Assembly (NCBI GenBank): GCA_903845465.1 | Contig: CAIMXQ010000009.1 | Span: 1-48,536, forward strand | Direction of reading: 5' to 3' | Length of the DNA stretch: 48,536 nt | Source: an uncultured Actinomycetes bacterium | GTDB taxonomy: Bacteria > Actinomycetota > Actinomycetes > Nanopelagicales > Nanopelagicaceae | In this document: positions 17,423 through 25,608 of the stretch, piece after piece | Numbering within the stretch: the first letter of the stretch is position 1 | Layout: each line of letters opens with the position of its first letter | The notes under the pieces: generated by a model | Databases searched by the model: none | Told to the model about the DNA's origin: nothing | Seen by the model: the letters and a program-made list of their open reading frames with translations, nothing else | Made by a program: the position numbers and the translations under genes

Positions 17423-18370
17423 ATGGAGATGAGACGGGCGGGCAAGAGCGGACTCGAGCTCTCTCGTCTTGGCCTTGGCACGATGACATGGGGTCGAGAT
17501 ACCGATACTCATGAGGCAGCCGATCAATGTCGCGCCTATATAGAGGCCGGTGGAAATTTCTTAGATACCGCATCCACCTATGGTGATGGCGATAGTGAAC
17601 GAGTAATTGGTGGTCTCATCGGAACTCTCTTTCAGCGCAGTGATGTGGCTATCGCCTCGAAAGCTGGAGTAACTTTCCCAGAGGGTAATAGAACTATTAA
17701 CAACTCACGACAAGCGCTCATCGCTGAATTGGATAAGTCGCTGACTCGACTTGAGACTGATTATCTCGATATCTGGCAGATTCACTCATGGGATCCTTTT
17801 AATCCTCTTGAAGATACTCTCTCCGCTCTTGACTATGCCTACTCATCCGGTAAGGCGCGGTATGTAGGTATAAGTAATTTCTCTGGTTGGCAGAGTGCGC
17901 GGGCTATCACCATTCAGGAATCAAATTCAGCGAAGGCGCCGATTGTCACTCATCAAGTCGAGTACTCACTTCTCAATAGAGATTCTGAATTAGAGGTGCT
18001 CCCCTGCGCTGACGAAACTGGAATCGGAATTCTTGCGTGGGCGCCATTAGGCCGAGGAGTTCTCACTGGAAAATATCGCAACGGGATTCCAAGCGATTCT
18101 CGTGCGGCTGCTCCGCACTTTATAAAACATGTCGAACCATATTTGCGACCAGATAGTGCGCGCATTGTTGAAGCAGTATCTGTTGCAGCACAAGGTTTAG
18201 GATTTTCTCCTCTTGAAGTCGCTCTTGCATGGGTCAGAGATACACCGGGTATTACTAGCGCCATTGTTGGTGCGCGAACTGGTGCTCAGATGCGTGGAAT
18301 CTTAAAGAGTGAAGAAGTTTCCTTGCCGCAGATTGTCCGTGATGCGCTCGATGAGGTTTCTCAGCGTTAG
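17423..18370 (+). CDS. Aldo/keto reductase
   Basis: A 315-residue NADPH-dependent (beta/alpha)8 oxidoreductase, similar to the YghZ/potassium-channel beta-subunit branch. The catalytic tetrad is visible as Asp and Tyr in FLDTASTYGDGDSERVIG, Lys in VAIASKAG and His in DIWQIHSWD. The C-terminal cofactor loop is AIVGARTGAQMRG. A GTG three codons upstream (17414) is possible, but the ATG at 17423 is better placed for both translation readings. It converges with a 4-nt stop overlap on the peptidase gene. Substrate unknown. Confidence 0.92.
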   Translation: MEMRRAGKSGLELSRLGLGTMTWGRDTDTHEAADQCRAYIEAGGNFLDTASTYGDGDSERVIGGLIGTLFQRSDVAIASKAGVTFPEGNRTINNSRQALIAELDKSLTRLETDYLDIWQIHSWDPFNPLEDTLSALDYAYSSGKARYVGISNFSGWQSARAITIQESNSAKAPIVTHQVEYSLLNRDSELEVLPCADETGIGILAWAPLGRGVLTGKYRNGIPSDSRAAAPHFIKHVEPYLRPDSARIVEAVSVAAQGLGFSPLEVALAWVRDTPGITSAIVGARTGAQMRGILKSEEVSLPQIVRDALDEVSQR

Positions 18371-19662
18371 CAATTCTCTAAAAAGTGCTCAAGAACTTTC
18401 ACACCAAATTCAAGTCCTGAGATAGGTACGCGTTCATCAACACCGTGAAAGAGCGCCATAAAGTCTAGGTCAGCTGGCAATTGAAGTGGACTAAACCCAT
18501 AACCAACTATTCCAAGTTCTGAGAGCGCCTTATTATCTGTTCCTCCGCTCATCAGATACGGGACAGGAATCCCTTCGGGATCAAATTCCAGAATGGCACG
18601 GCACATCGCATCAACAAGGTCGCCCTCGAAATCTACTTCGAGTGCGATATCGCGTGAAACGGTTTCGATTGCAATATCTGGTCCAATGATTGAACGAATA
18701 GTTGTGTTGAGCTCATCTTCGTGTCCAGGCAAGAAGCGACCATCAATGACAGCAGTTGCGCTACCAGGAATGACATTTGCCTTATAGCCAGCATCGAGCA
18801 TTGTTGGGTTCGCTGTATTTTGAAGCGTCGCTCCAATCATTCTCGCCGTTGGTCCAATCTCACTTAGTAGCGGTCGTAAATCCTTCTCGTCATAACTTTT
18901 GCCTGTTGCGTCTGCAATCTTTTTGAAGAGTGTCTTGACGGTAGATGTATATCGCTGTGGCCATTCGTATCGTCCGATCTTTGCGACTGCTTCAGTCAGA
19001 GCGGTGAGTGCATTCTCATCATTCATCATCGATCCGTGTCCAGCGCGTCCAGTTGCAGTAAGGCGCATCCAATGGATTCCCTTCTGCGCCGCTTCAACAA
19101 AGTACAGTCTCTTTCCATCACCCACGGTGACAGAGAACCCACCAACCTCGGAGATTGCCTCAGAACATCCAGCAAATACTTCAGGGTGCTTGGCTGCCAT
19201 CCACCGGGAACCAAAGGTCATCCCTGCTTCTTCATCTGCAAAGAAAGCTAAAACAATATTGCGGGGCGGTTTGTAACCAGTGCGCGCCCACTTACGAATA
19301 ATCGCCAGGATCATTGCATCTGTATTTTTCATATCGACAGCGCCACGTCCCCAGATCATTCCGTCGCGAATTTCGGCTGCAAATGGATCTACAGACCAAT
19401 CTTCTGCATTCGCTGGGACTACATCGATATGGCCATGAACAACTAAGCCAGGACGAGTTGTATCAGCTCCAGGAATGTTGGCTATAACATTGCATCGATT
19501 GGGCGCTGATTCATAGATAGTGGCGGCAATCCCAACTTCTGCAAGTGATGCAACGACATACTCTGCAACAGCCTTTTCATCTCCTTTTCCTTCGCCAAAA
19601 TTGACTGATGGGATGCGGATGAGATCTTGGCAAATCTTTACAACTTCTTCTTCGAGAGTCAT
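18367..19662 (-). CDS. M20/M25/M40 family metallo-hydrolase
   Basis: A 431-residue di-zinc amidohydrolase or peptidase of the ArgE/DapE/CPG2 group. Metal ligands appear in VVHGHIDVVPA, GRGAVDMKNTDAM, FADEEAG (catalytic Glu and ligand Glu) and the late LFHGVDERV. The lid domain lies between (KGIHWMRLTATGRAGHGSM). I use the ATG at 19662; an in-frame TTG at 19689 adds nine residues. Upstream of the ATG there is no clear Shine-Dalgarno; CACAAT sits 6 nt before it and may be a poor -10. The natural substrate is not evident. Confidence 0.9.
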   Translation of the reverse strand: MTLEEEVVKICQDLIRIPSVNFGEGKGDEKAVAEYVVASLAEVGIAATIYESAPNRCNVIANIPGADTTRPGLVVHGHIDVVPANAEDWSVDPFAAEIRDGMIWGRGAVDMKNTDAMILAIIRKWARTGYKPPRNIVLAFFADEEAGMTFGSRWMAAKHPEVFAGCSEAISEVGGFSVTVGDGKRLYFVEAAQKGIHWMRLTATGRAGHGSMMNDENALTALTEAVAKIGRYEWPQRYTSTVKTLFKKIADATGKSYDEKDLRPLLSEIGPTARMIGATLQNTANPTMLDAGYKANVIPGSATAVIDGRFLPGHEDELNTTIRSIIGPDIAIETVSRDIALEVDFEGDLVDAMCRAILEFDPEGIPVPYLMSGGTDNKALSELGIVGYGFSPLQLPADLDFMALFHGVDERVPISGLEFGVKVLEHFLENC

Positions 19663-19727
19663 ATCCGTATTGTGCCCTTGATTTCTCAAAGAACTAGCAC
19701 GCTGATATCAGATGGCTCACCTCACTT

Positions 19728-19756
19728 TTGCGCGAGAGCTAAGCCATTGCTATCGT
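19728..19756 (+). promoter_or_regulatory. Putative sigma-70-type promoter of tRNA-Leu
   Basis: TTGCGC (19728-19733) and TATCGT (19751-19756) are separated by 17 nt, about 56 nt before the tRNA. This is the best two-box promoter I found in the window. It would also carry apt and the acyltransferase gene, which follow closely. Confidence 0.55.
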
Positions 19757-19812
19757 TACCCTGTTATTTCGGCTCGAACGCTTAGGATTACTCCACAGCG
19801 AGCGGGTTACTC

Positions 19813-19896
19813 GTCCGGGTGGCGGAATTGGCAGACGCGCTAGCTTGAGGTGCTAGTTCTCGCAAGGGATTCGGGGTTCAAGTCCCCGTTCGGACA
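19813..19896 (+). tRNA. tRNA-Leu (anticodon GAG)
   Basis: An 84-nt class II tRNA. The acceptor GTCCGGG pairs with TTCGGAC (two G-U pairs), with discriminator A at 19896. The D-arm contains GGCGGAATTGGCAGACGC. The anticodon stem CTAGC/GCTAG closes the 7-nt loop TTGAGGT with anticodon GAG. There is a long variable arm, and the T-arm is CGGGG-TTCAAGT-CCCCG. The 3' CCA is not encoded. It reads CUU/CUC leucine codons. Confidence 0.96.
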
Positions 19897-19919
19897 CAGT
19901 TACGGTGGTTGATTACAGT

Positions 19920-20447
19920 ATGGAAATCTCAGAGGCATTATCGCTCATACGAGCTATCCCCGATTTCCCATCCTCCGGAGTTCTCTTTCAAGATATTACC
20001 CCGCTGCTAGCGAACCCAGATGCAATGAATGCAATCATCAGTGCGCTCGCCGAGTTTGATACGTCGGCGGACATAGTTGCAGGTGTAGAGGCTCGTGGCT
20101 TTATCTTGGGTAGCGCCTTAGCGATGCAGCGATCATCTGGATTTGTTCCTATTCGCAAAAAAGGGAAATTGCCAGCTGATGTTTTTTCGCAATCGTATGG
20201 TCTGGAATACGGTCACGACATTATTGAAATTCATCGTGATGCTTTCTCCCCCGCACAAAATGTTCTGCTTGTAGATGACGTCTTAGCAACTGGTGGGACT
20301 ATTGAAGCGGCGCTTCGATTGATCGAAGAAGCCGGAGCTAACGTTTCATCGGTTGTGGTTCTTTTAGAGATCTCAGCTCTCGGTGGGCGATCAAAGATTG
20401 CCGAGTCTTATCCCAACGTTGCGATACATGCTCTGGTTGTTGCTTAA
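19920..20447 (+). CDS. apt: Adenine phosphoribosyltransferase
   Basis: Salvages adenine with PRPP to AMP. A chain of about 175 residues shows the N-terminal IPDFPSSGVLFQDITPLL, VAGVEARGFILGSALA and IRKKGKLPADV segments and the PRPP-binding loop NVLLVDDVLATGGT. I choose the ATG at 19920, since a GTG at 19905 would start only 9 nt after the tRNA end; GGTGG about 10 nt upstream could serve as ribosome site. The stop shares a base with the next ATG (TAATG). In many actinobacteria apt sits between secF and relA; neither is here. Confidence 0.93.
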   Translation: MEISEALSLIRAIPDFPSSGVLFQDITPLLANPDAMNAIISALAEFDTSADIVAGVEARGFILGSALAMQRSSGFVPIRKKGKLPADVFSQSYGLEYGHDIIEIHRDAFSPAQNVLLVDDVLATGGTIEAALRLIEEAGANVSSVVVLLEISALGGRSKIAESYPNVAIHALVVA

Positions 20448-22294
20448 TGCGGATTAAGGAGATTCAAGCTCTTCGCGCATTGGCTTCTCTGCTTGTCGTT
20501 ATCTATCACGCGAAATTGATCGGTGGCGGCTATATCGGCGTGGATATCTTCTACGTTATCTCGGGTTATCTAATCACTGGTCTACTACTGCGAGAGCTTG
20601 AAAATAGTAGAACGATCTCCTTCAAATCTTTCTATACGCGCAGAATCAAAAGATTGCTTCCATCATCATTCTTAGTTCTCATCTGTACCGCAGTTGTAGC
20701 GTGGCTTCTCTATCCAGCAACTATGCGACATGAGCTCGGAAAGGATATCGCCGCTGCTGGAATCTATATCTCGAACTATCTATTTGCTGTATGGCAGATG
20801 GATTATCAGAATTTAGGAGCTATTCCCCCAGTTGTCATTCACTACTGGTCTCTAGCAGTTGAAGAGCAGTTCTATCTCGTCTGGCCGTTGCTCATTTTCA
20901 TCTTGCACAAACGCGGTGGAGGACGATTAGTTGGGCAAGGTGTAGCGGCAATTACGGTCGCTACATTCATCTGGAGTTACGTTCAAACTCACACTTCTCC
21001 GATATGGGCTTTCTATTCGCTTCCAACTCGTGCATGGGAACTTGGAATAGGCGCCCTCTTGCTTTTCATACCGAAATTCACGAAGGGTAAGCGGCCTCTT
21101 GCAGTAGCAGCAATGGCTGCAATCGCATACGGCTCTGTACATTTCAATGACAATACTGCTTTCCCCGGTGTTGCAGCTCTGCTTCCGGTAATAGGCACGG
21201 CAATTGCGATCGGAACTATTGGATATTGGCCAGAAATTCTCAAGAGGATTTCTCATCTTCGAATAGTGCAGTGGTTAGGTGAGATCTCCTATCCGCTCTA
21301 CTTATGGCATTGGCCTGTTTTAGTAATTCCCGCTGTCTACTTGGGACATGGACTCCATATCTATCAACGGGCATTGTGCGTAGTGATCACCTGCATTTTG
21401 GCTGATGTCACTCATAGATGGATTGAGAAACCACTGCGTATAAAAGAGTTGTCGAGAAAGAGAATAACCAAGGTAGCGAGCCTGGCAACTCTAGTTTCAC
21501 TGACTCTCAGTTTTTCAATTTATTCAACCTATGCCAATACCATTCGACTTCCGAACGGAACAACTTCGGCGCTAGCCCAAGTATTGGAAAAACCTCTCAT
21601 TTACGGTGATGGTTGTCATGTGAACAACGGAGAGAGTAAGTCCGGTGATTGCACCTATGGAGTTCGCGGGGCAAAGGTAAAGATTGTTCTCTTTGGTGAC
21701 TCCCACGCAGCGCAATGGTTTCCAGCCCTTGATCTTTTGGCGAAACAGTATGGATTCGAATTGACCTCACTTACAAAATCATCATGTCCAGGACCTGCGG
21801 TTATGAAAGTTGACTCGATTCATTACAACGATTCTGAATGTGCTTCATGGAGAGCCAATTCGTATCTACGTATCGCCTCTATTCACCCTGATGCCGTCAT
21901 CGTGAGCGGTATGCAACAGTTCGCACGAACCACAGCAACCGCAAGCGACGCTCGCGCATGGAGAGCAGGTGAATCCATTACACGTGCTCACCTACAAGAC
22001 AGTTCCGCTCATCTGATCTATCTGATTGATACTCCGCACCCGACGCGAGATATACCCAGCTGCGTTGCCGTAGGTTCCATCACTGCGTGTAACAAGACTA
22101 AGCCTTCACCTGCGTACACAATCTCTGGTTTTTACAATATCGACCCAAACCAATGGCTATGTAAGCAAAACTGCCCCGCAATTATTGATAATCTCATTGT
22201 CTATAGAGATGCTTCTCATCTCAGCGTCGCTATGAGCCGCCACCTAGCAGGGAAGTTAGCTGTGGCACTCACCTCTTCAGGGGTCCGGTTCTAA
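20447..22294 (+). CDS. Acyltransferase family membrane protein with C-terminal SGNH domain (OafA/YrhL-like)
   Basis: A 615-residue integral-membrane O-acyltransferase likely to acylate a cell-surface glycan. The N-terminal acyltransferase-3 domain (about residues 1-340) begins MRIKEIQALRALASLLVVIYHA, with a catalytic-type His after the first helix and roughly ten hydrophobic helices. YWSLAVEEQFYLVWPLL and ISYPLYLWHWPVLV are family signatures. The extracytoplasmic C-terminal part carries an SGNH hydrolase fold, with IVLFGDSHAAQW as block I and DASHLS as the Asp/His block. It is coupled to apt by TAATG. The glycan acceptor is unknown. Confidence 0.92.
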   Translation: MRIKEIQALRALASLLVVIYHAKLIGGGYIGVDIFYVISGYLITGLLLRELENSRTISFKSFYTRRIKRLLPSSFLVLICTAVVAWLLYPATMRHELGKDIAAAGIYISNYLFAVWQMDYQNLGAIPPVVIHYWSLAVEEQFYLVWPLLIFILHKRGGGRLVGQGVAAITVATFIWSYVQTHTSPIWAFYSLPTRAWELGIGALLLFIPKFTKGKRPLAVAAMAAIAYGSVHFNDNTAFPGVAALLPVIGTAIAIGTIGYWPEILKRISHLRIVQWLGEISYPLYLWHWPVLVIPAVYLGHGLHIYQRALCVVITCILADVTHRWIEKPLRIKELSRKRITKVASLATLVSLTLSFSIYSTYANTIRLPNGTTSALAQVLEKPLIYGDGCHVNNGESKSGDCTYGVRGAKVKIVLFGDSHAAQWFPALDLLAKQYGFELTSLTKSSCPGPAVMKVDSIHYNDSECASWRANSYLRIASIHPDAVIVSGMQQFARTTATASDARAWRAGESITRAHLQDSSAHLIYLIDTPHPTRDIPSCVAVGSITACNKTKPSPAYTISGFYNIDPNQWLCKQNCPAIIDNLIVYRDASHLSVAMSRHLAGKLAVALTSSGVRF

Positions 22295-22337
22295 GTGGCT
22301 GACTGCAAAGACCAAGATTTAGTGGCAGGATTCGAAC

Positions 22338-22979
22338 GTGGCTGAACTCATCTATTACTGCGGAACTATGGACAGTGGTAAATCAACGTTGGCGCTTCAG
22401 ACTGCCCATAATCACAAGAGTCGAGGCCGCACAGGTCTGATCTTTACCAATAAGGATCGAGCAGGTTCTGGAGTCATTAGTTCTCGTTTAGGGCTGCAAT
22501 CTGATGCGATTGAGGTAGAAGAGCCACTCGATATTCATAAGTTTGTCGTAGAACATCTTTCGATGGGCGAACGCATTGATTACATCATCTGCGATGAAGC
22601 GCAGTTCTATCAGCCAATTCAGATAGACCAATTGGCGCAAATCGTCGATGGTCTGGGTATCGATGTCTACGCCTTTGGAATTCTGGCTGACTTTAAGACA
22701 AAGCTCTTTCCAGGTTCTGCCCGATTGGTCGAACTCGCAGATCGTGTCAACACCCTGCAAGTTGAAGCTCTCTGTTGGTGTGGATCGCGAGCAACTCATA
22801 ATGCGCGAACCGTCAATGGAGCCATGGTCACAGAAGGCGAACAAGTGGTTGTTGGCGACGTCGGAAAGAGCGATGAAGTCGCATACGAAGTCCTCTGCAG
22901 GCGACATCACATGCGTCGGGTTACCGCACGTGCATCTCGAGCAGGACATATGAGCTCTGACCCACTACCGTTCACCTAG
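22338..22979 (+). CDS. tdk: Thymidine kinase
   Basis: Type II (TK1-like) thymidine kinase, ATP-dependent, making dTMP from salvaged thymidine. The 213-residue chain has a P-loop (CGTMDSGKSTLAL), a DYIICDEAQFY Walker B and a lasso/zinc region with cysteines in ALCWCGSRATHNAR and VLCRRHH. The GTG start at 22338 is preceded by AGGA with a 7-nt spacer, which decides the start. It follows the acyltransferase by 43 nt. Many actinobacteria lack tdk, so its presence suggests use of environmental nucleosides. Confidence 0.95.
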   Translation: MAELIYYCGTMDSGKSTLALQTAHNHKSRGRTGLIFTNKDRAGSGVISSRLGLQSDAIEVEEPLDIHKFVVEHLSMGERIDYIICDEAQFYQPIQIDQLAQIVDGLGIDVYAFGILADFKTKLFPGSARLVELADRVNTLQVEALCWCGSRATHNARTVNGAMVTEGEQVVVGDVGKSDEVAYEVLCRRHHMRRVTARASRAGHMSSDPLPFT

Positions 22980-23024
22980 AAAATCCTCCAGATACAGAAA
23001 TCATCGAGAAGAAAAGGTTCAACC

Positions 23025-24065
23025 ATGAATACGCGCGCCTATGCAGCCCTCGCCGCCAAAGAGAAGCTCGTTCCTTACGAATTCGATCGTCGGGCTCTGG
23101 GTGCACACGATGTAGCGCTCGACATCGCATATGCAGGTATCTGTCACTCAGATATCCATCAAGCGCGCGAAGAGTGGGGACCTGCCATCTTCCCGATGGT
23201 TCCAGGACATGAGATTGCAGGAAAAGTCACAGCAATCGGAAGCGCAGTATCAAAGTTTAAAGTAGGAGACCTCATCGGCGTAGGAGTTTTTGTTGATTCA
23301 TGTCGGGTCTGCGAAAACTGCAAGGCGGGTCTGCAGCAATATTGCTTAGAGGGAATGACAGGAACGTATAACCAGCTCGAGCGTGACGGTGTCACTGTAG
23401 CGATGGGTGGATATAGCAACTACTTCGTTATCAACGAAGATTATGCAGTCACAATTCCTACAAATCTTCCACTCGAAGGTGTTGCTCCACTTCTGTGCGC
23501 AGGAATCACTTTGTACTCCCCTATTAAGCACTGGGGCGTAGGGCCAGGAAAGAAAGTTGCTGTGATGGGTCTTGGCGGATTAGGCCATATGGGAGTTAAG
23601 TTTGCAGCAGCCATGGGAGCAGATGTCACCGTTCTCTCTCACTCGCCTCAAAAGGAGGCAGATGCACGCGCAATGGGCGCACACTCATTCATCGCAACTA
23701 ACGACAAGACAGTATTTGCGAAGCACGCTAAAACCTTCGATGTCATTCTCAATACAGTGAGCGCAGAGCTTGATATCGATCTATATCTCAATCTGCTCAA
23801 ACTTGATGGAACCCTCGTCGTGATTGGTCTTCCCGGCAAGCCTTATGCCTTGAATGCCGGAACTCTACTTAATGGACGTCGCTCTATCAGTGGATCAATG
23901 ATTGGTGGCATGCCAGAGCTTCAAGAGATGCTCAATTTCTGCGGCGAGAAGAATATTGTGAGTGATGTTGAGGTCATTAAGGCCGACTATATAAATGAGG
24001 CTTACGAACGCACTGTTGCAAGTGATGTTAAATATAGATTCGTCATCGACGCATCAACCTTTTAA
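23025..24065 (+). CDS. NAD(P)-dependent zinc alcohol dehydrogenase (YahK/CAD-like)
   Basis: A 346-residue medium-chain dehydrogenase/reductase. The catalytic zinc ligands are in AGICHSDIHQ and VPGHEIAG. The structural zinc lobe is CRVCENCKAGLQQYC. The cofactor fold is VAVMGLGGLGHMGVKFAAAMGADVTVLSHS, where the Ser after the second strand suggests NADP. The aldehyde substrate cannot be inferred. An AAAAGG Shine-Dalgarno lies 7 nt before the ATG, so this gene is translated from a leadered mRNA, unlike many neighbours. Confidence 0.93.
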   Translation: MNTRAYAALAAKEKLVPYEFDRRALGAHDVALDIAYAGICHSDIHQAREEWGPAIFPMVPGHEIAGKVTAIGSAVSKFKVGDLIGVGVFVDSCRVCENCKAGLQQYCLEGMTGTYNQLERDGVTVAMGGYSNYFVINEDYAVTIPTNLPLEGVAPLLCAGITLYSPIKHWGVGPGKKVAVMGLGGLGHMGVKFAAAMGADVTVLSHSPQKEADARAMGAHSFIATNDKTVFAKHAKTFDVILNTVSAELDIDLYLNLLKLDGTLVVIGLPGKPYALNAGTLLNGRRSISGSMIGGMPELQEMLNFCGEKNIVSDVEVIKADYINEAYERTVASDVKYRFVIDASTF

Positions 24066-24077
24066 CTAACTGATCTA

Positions 24078-24812
24078 TTATTTAAAGGCGTGCACTGCTG
24101 TCGCAATAAGCGGAGCTATGACAAGCGCGGGCAAAAGGTTCGCTACTGCGATTCGCTTTATATCCAAAAGGCGCAGTGCAATGCCTACAAGCATGAGACC
24201 TCCACAGATAGTCATTGCATCAATTTGATATTGGCTCAATATCGAACCTGAGGCGAGACCGATCACTGTCCAGAATCCCTGGTAGAGAGCAACGGGAATG
24301 ATCGATGCAGCAACTCCCCAGCCAAGTGTCGATGCAAATGCCATAGATGCGAAGAAGTCGAGTGAAGATTTCAAAATAAGTTGATCTATCCCCTGTGACA
24401 TGCCGTCGCTGACGCTTCCAAGGATTGCCAGTGGACCAATAACAAAGAGCAGTGAAGCAGAAACAAAACCTTCTACAAATGGGCTTTCGTTCGACGCTTT
24501 GAACTTCTTACGTAGATTCTCGCCGAAGGAATCTAATCTCGTTTCTAGCGATAATGCTGAACCGAGCAGACCACCTAGAAGCATTGAAGCAAGAATAATG
24601 AGCAGAGATGCACCCTTAGCAAAAGAAGATGTGAAAGATGAGCTCCAGAGGGGAATAATCGCCGATGTAGCACCTAGCAAAGTAATGAGTCCGAGAATAT
24701 CTGTGATCAAACTGGTTGCAGATTTAGTAATACGCGTGCCAACTGCTATTCCTATTGTCGACCCAATGATGATTGCACCGACATTAATGACAGTGCCTAG
24801 TCCGATAAACAT
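24078..24812 (-). CDS. DUF554 domain-containing membrane protein
   Basis: A 244-residue integral membrane protein of the DUF554 (YdfK-like) family; function unknown, with a transporter-like topology. It starts MFIGLGTVINVGAIIIGSTIGIAVG and shows glycine-rich hydrophobic helices separated by short loops, about seven in all. The conserved FVIGPLAILGSVSDGMSQG and SSLDFFASMAFASTLGWGV blocks are both present. The ATG lies 6 nt after a TATAGT hexamer and has no Shine-Dalgarno. It is divergent from the yczE-like gene with only 22 nt between start codons. Confidence 0.9.
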   Translation of the reverse strand: MFIGLGTVINVGAIIIGSTIGIAVGTRITKSATSLITDILGLITLLGATSAIIPLWSSSFTSSFAKGASLLIILASMLLGGLLGSALSLETRLDSFGENLRKKFKASNESPFVEGFVSASLLFVIGPLAILGSVSDGMSQGIDQLILKSSLDFFASMAFASTLGWGVAASIIPVALYQGFWTVIGLASGSILSQYQIDAMTICGGLMLVGIALRLLDIKRIAVANLLPALVIAPLIATAVHAFK

Positions 24813-24818
24813 TGATTA

Positions 24819-24824
24819 ACTATA
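24819..24824 (-). promoter_or_regulatory. Putative leaderless -10 element for the DUF554 gene
   Basis: TATAGT on the minus strand, six bases, then the ATG. It overlaps the opposite-strand -10 element by two bases. Confidence 0.55.
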
Positions 24825-24828
24825 GACT
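24823..24828 (+). promoter_or_regulatory. Putative leaderless -10 element for the yczE-like gene
   Basis: TAGACT, six bases, then the ATG at 24835. TATAGA two bases upstream is an alternative hexamer. It overlaps the minus-strand -10, so simultaneous use of both seems unlikely. Confidence 0.5.
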
Positions 24829-24834
24829 CTCGAC

Positions 24835-25503
24835 ATGAAGTTGACTGGCCTCCGGACACTCTTAACACCTCACAAGACTGTTCCTATAACCCCATGGCGT
24901 GCAGAGACGCGATGGGACCTCTCCCTGAGCCGAGTCCTTATTCTCTTTACGGGGTTAATTATTTTTGGTTTAGGTGACTCATTATTGATTCAAGGTAATC
25001 AAGGAAATGCGCCATGGACTGTCTTTGCCCAAGGGTTAACATTCAAGACCGGCTTGAGTATCGGTTTCGCAACTCTTCTTATTAGTTCCTTTGTATTATT
25101 AATATGGATACCACTACGCGAGAAGCCAGGATTCGGAACCCTCTCCAACATCATTCTGATAGCTACCTTTATCCAGGTAGGTACCCAAATATTTCCTGAA
25201 CAGAGCTCGATGACATCCGGAATCCTCTTTGATCTCATTGGTATCGCAATGGTGGGATTGGGCTCAGCTCTCTACATCACATGTGGCCTTGGTCCCGGTC
25301 CACGCGATGGCGCTATGACTGGAATTCACTACCGAACTGGAATCCGTGTAGGTCGCGTGAGATTGGGGATTGAGCTAGTGGTCCTCATTATTGGGTGGTT
25401 CATGGGCGGCTCTGTGGGAGTTGGAACTGCCCTCTTTGCGCTCCTGATTGGGCAATCAGTAGCCATTTTCTTAGGAATCGTCGCGCGTCTGACTCCGAAG
25501 TAG
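24835..25503 (+). CDS. YczE/YitT-like membrane protein
   Basis: A 222-residue membrane protein of the YczE family (DUF161-related), role unknown. After a charged N-terminus of about 30 residues come five hydrophobic helices with the family features GNAPWTVFAQGLTFKTGLSIG, WIPLREKPGFGTLSN and CGLGPGPRDGAMTG. It stands divergent to the DUF554 gene and about 105 nt ahead of the purine permease. No Shine-Dalgarno is visible. In some bacteria YczE homologues neighbour transport or surfactin genes, but no function follows from that here. Confidence 0.88.
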   Translation: MKLTGLRTLLTPHKTVPITPWRAETRWDLSLSRVLILFTGLIIFGLGDSLLIQGNQGNAPWTVFAQGLTFKTGLSIGFATLLISSFVLLIWIPLREKPGFGTLSNIILIATFIQVGTQIFPEQSSMTSGILFDLIGIAMVGLGSALYITCGLGPGPRDGAMTGIHYRTGIRVGRVRLGIELVVLIIGWFMGGSVGVGTALFALLIGQSVAIFLGIVARLTPK

Positions 25504-25517
25504 CGCAACCAATCAAC

Positions 25518-25523
25518 TAACCT
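25518..25523 (+). promoter_or_regulatory. Putative -10 element for the NCS2 permease transcript
   Basis: TAACCT, the same hexamer as before metH and serB, would start transcription near 25530, at the first base of the anti-Shine-Dalgarno segment. No convincing -35 box is visible. Confidence 0.4.
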
Positions 25524-25529
25524 GACGAC

Positions 25530-25608
25530 AACCTTCCCCCGGGTTTGTGACCCGTCACTTCACACGGGGTCGCAAACACCCCCGATAACAAAATCAGGAA
25601 GGTTCGTC
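25530..25608 (+). promoter_or_regulatory. Structured 5' leader of NCS2 permease with sequestered Shine-Dalgarno (candidate riboswitch-like element)
   Basis: AACCTTCC (25530-25537) is perfectly complementary to GGAAGGTT (25597-25604), which contains the AGGAAGG ribosome site six bases before the ATG. Three further pairs (25527-25529 with 25606-25608) can extend the stem to the start codon across one bulge. Inside, CGGGT/ACCCG (25540-25554) and CGGGG/CCCCG (25565-25584) can form two hairpins, whose loops TTGTG and CGCAA (25571-25575) are complementary. Alternatively 25541-25554 can pair with 25565-25581 as one long imperfect hairpin. Two exclusive folds plus a hidden ribosome site look regulatory. 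The ligand or protein is unknown; a purine is a guess from the gene. Confidence 0.55.

Noticed and set aside
24055..24087. Hairpin-like CCTTTTAA and TTAAAGG around the convergent stops of the alcohol dehydrogenase and DUF554 genes.
   Set aside because: The stem is short, AT-rich and bulged, with a loop of about 17 nt and no U-tract. It is too weak to call a terminator.
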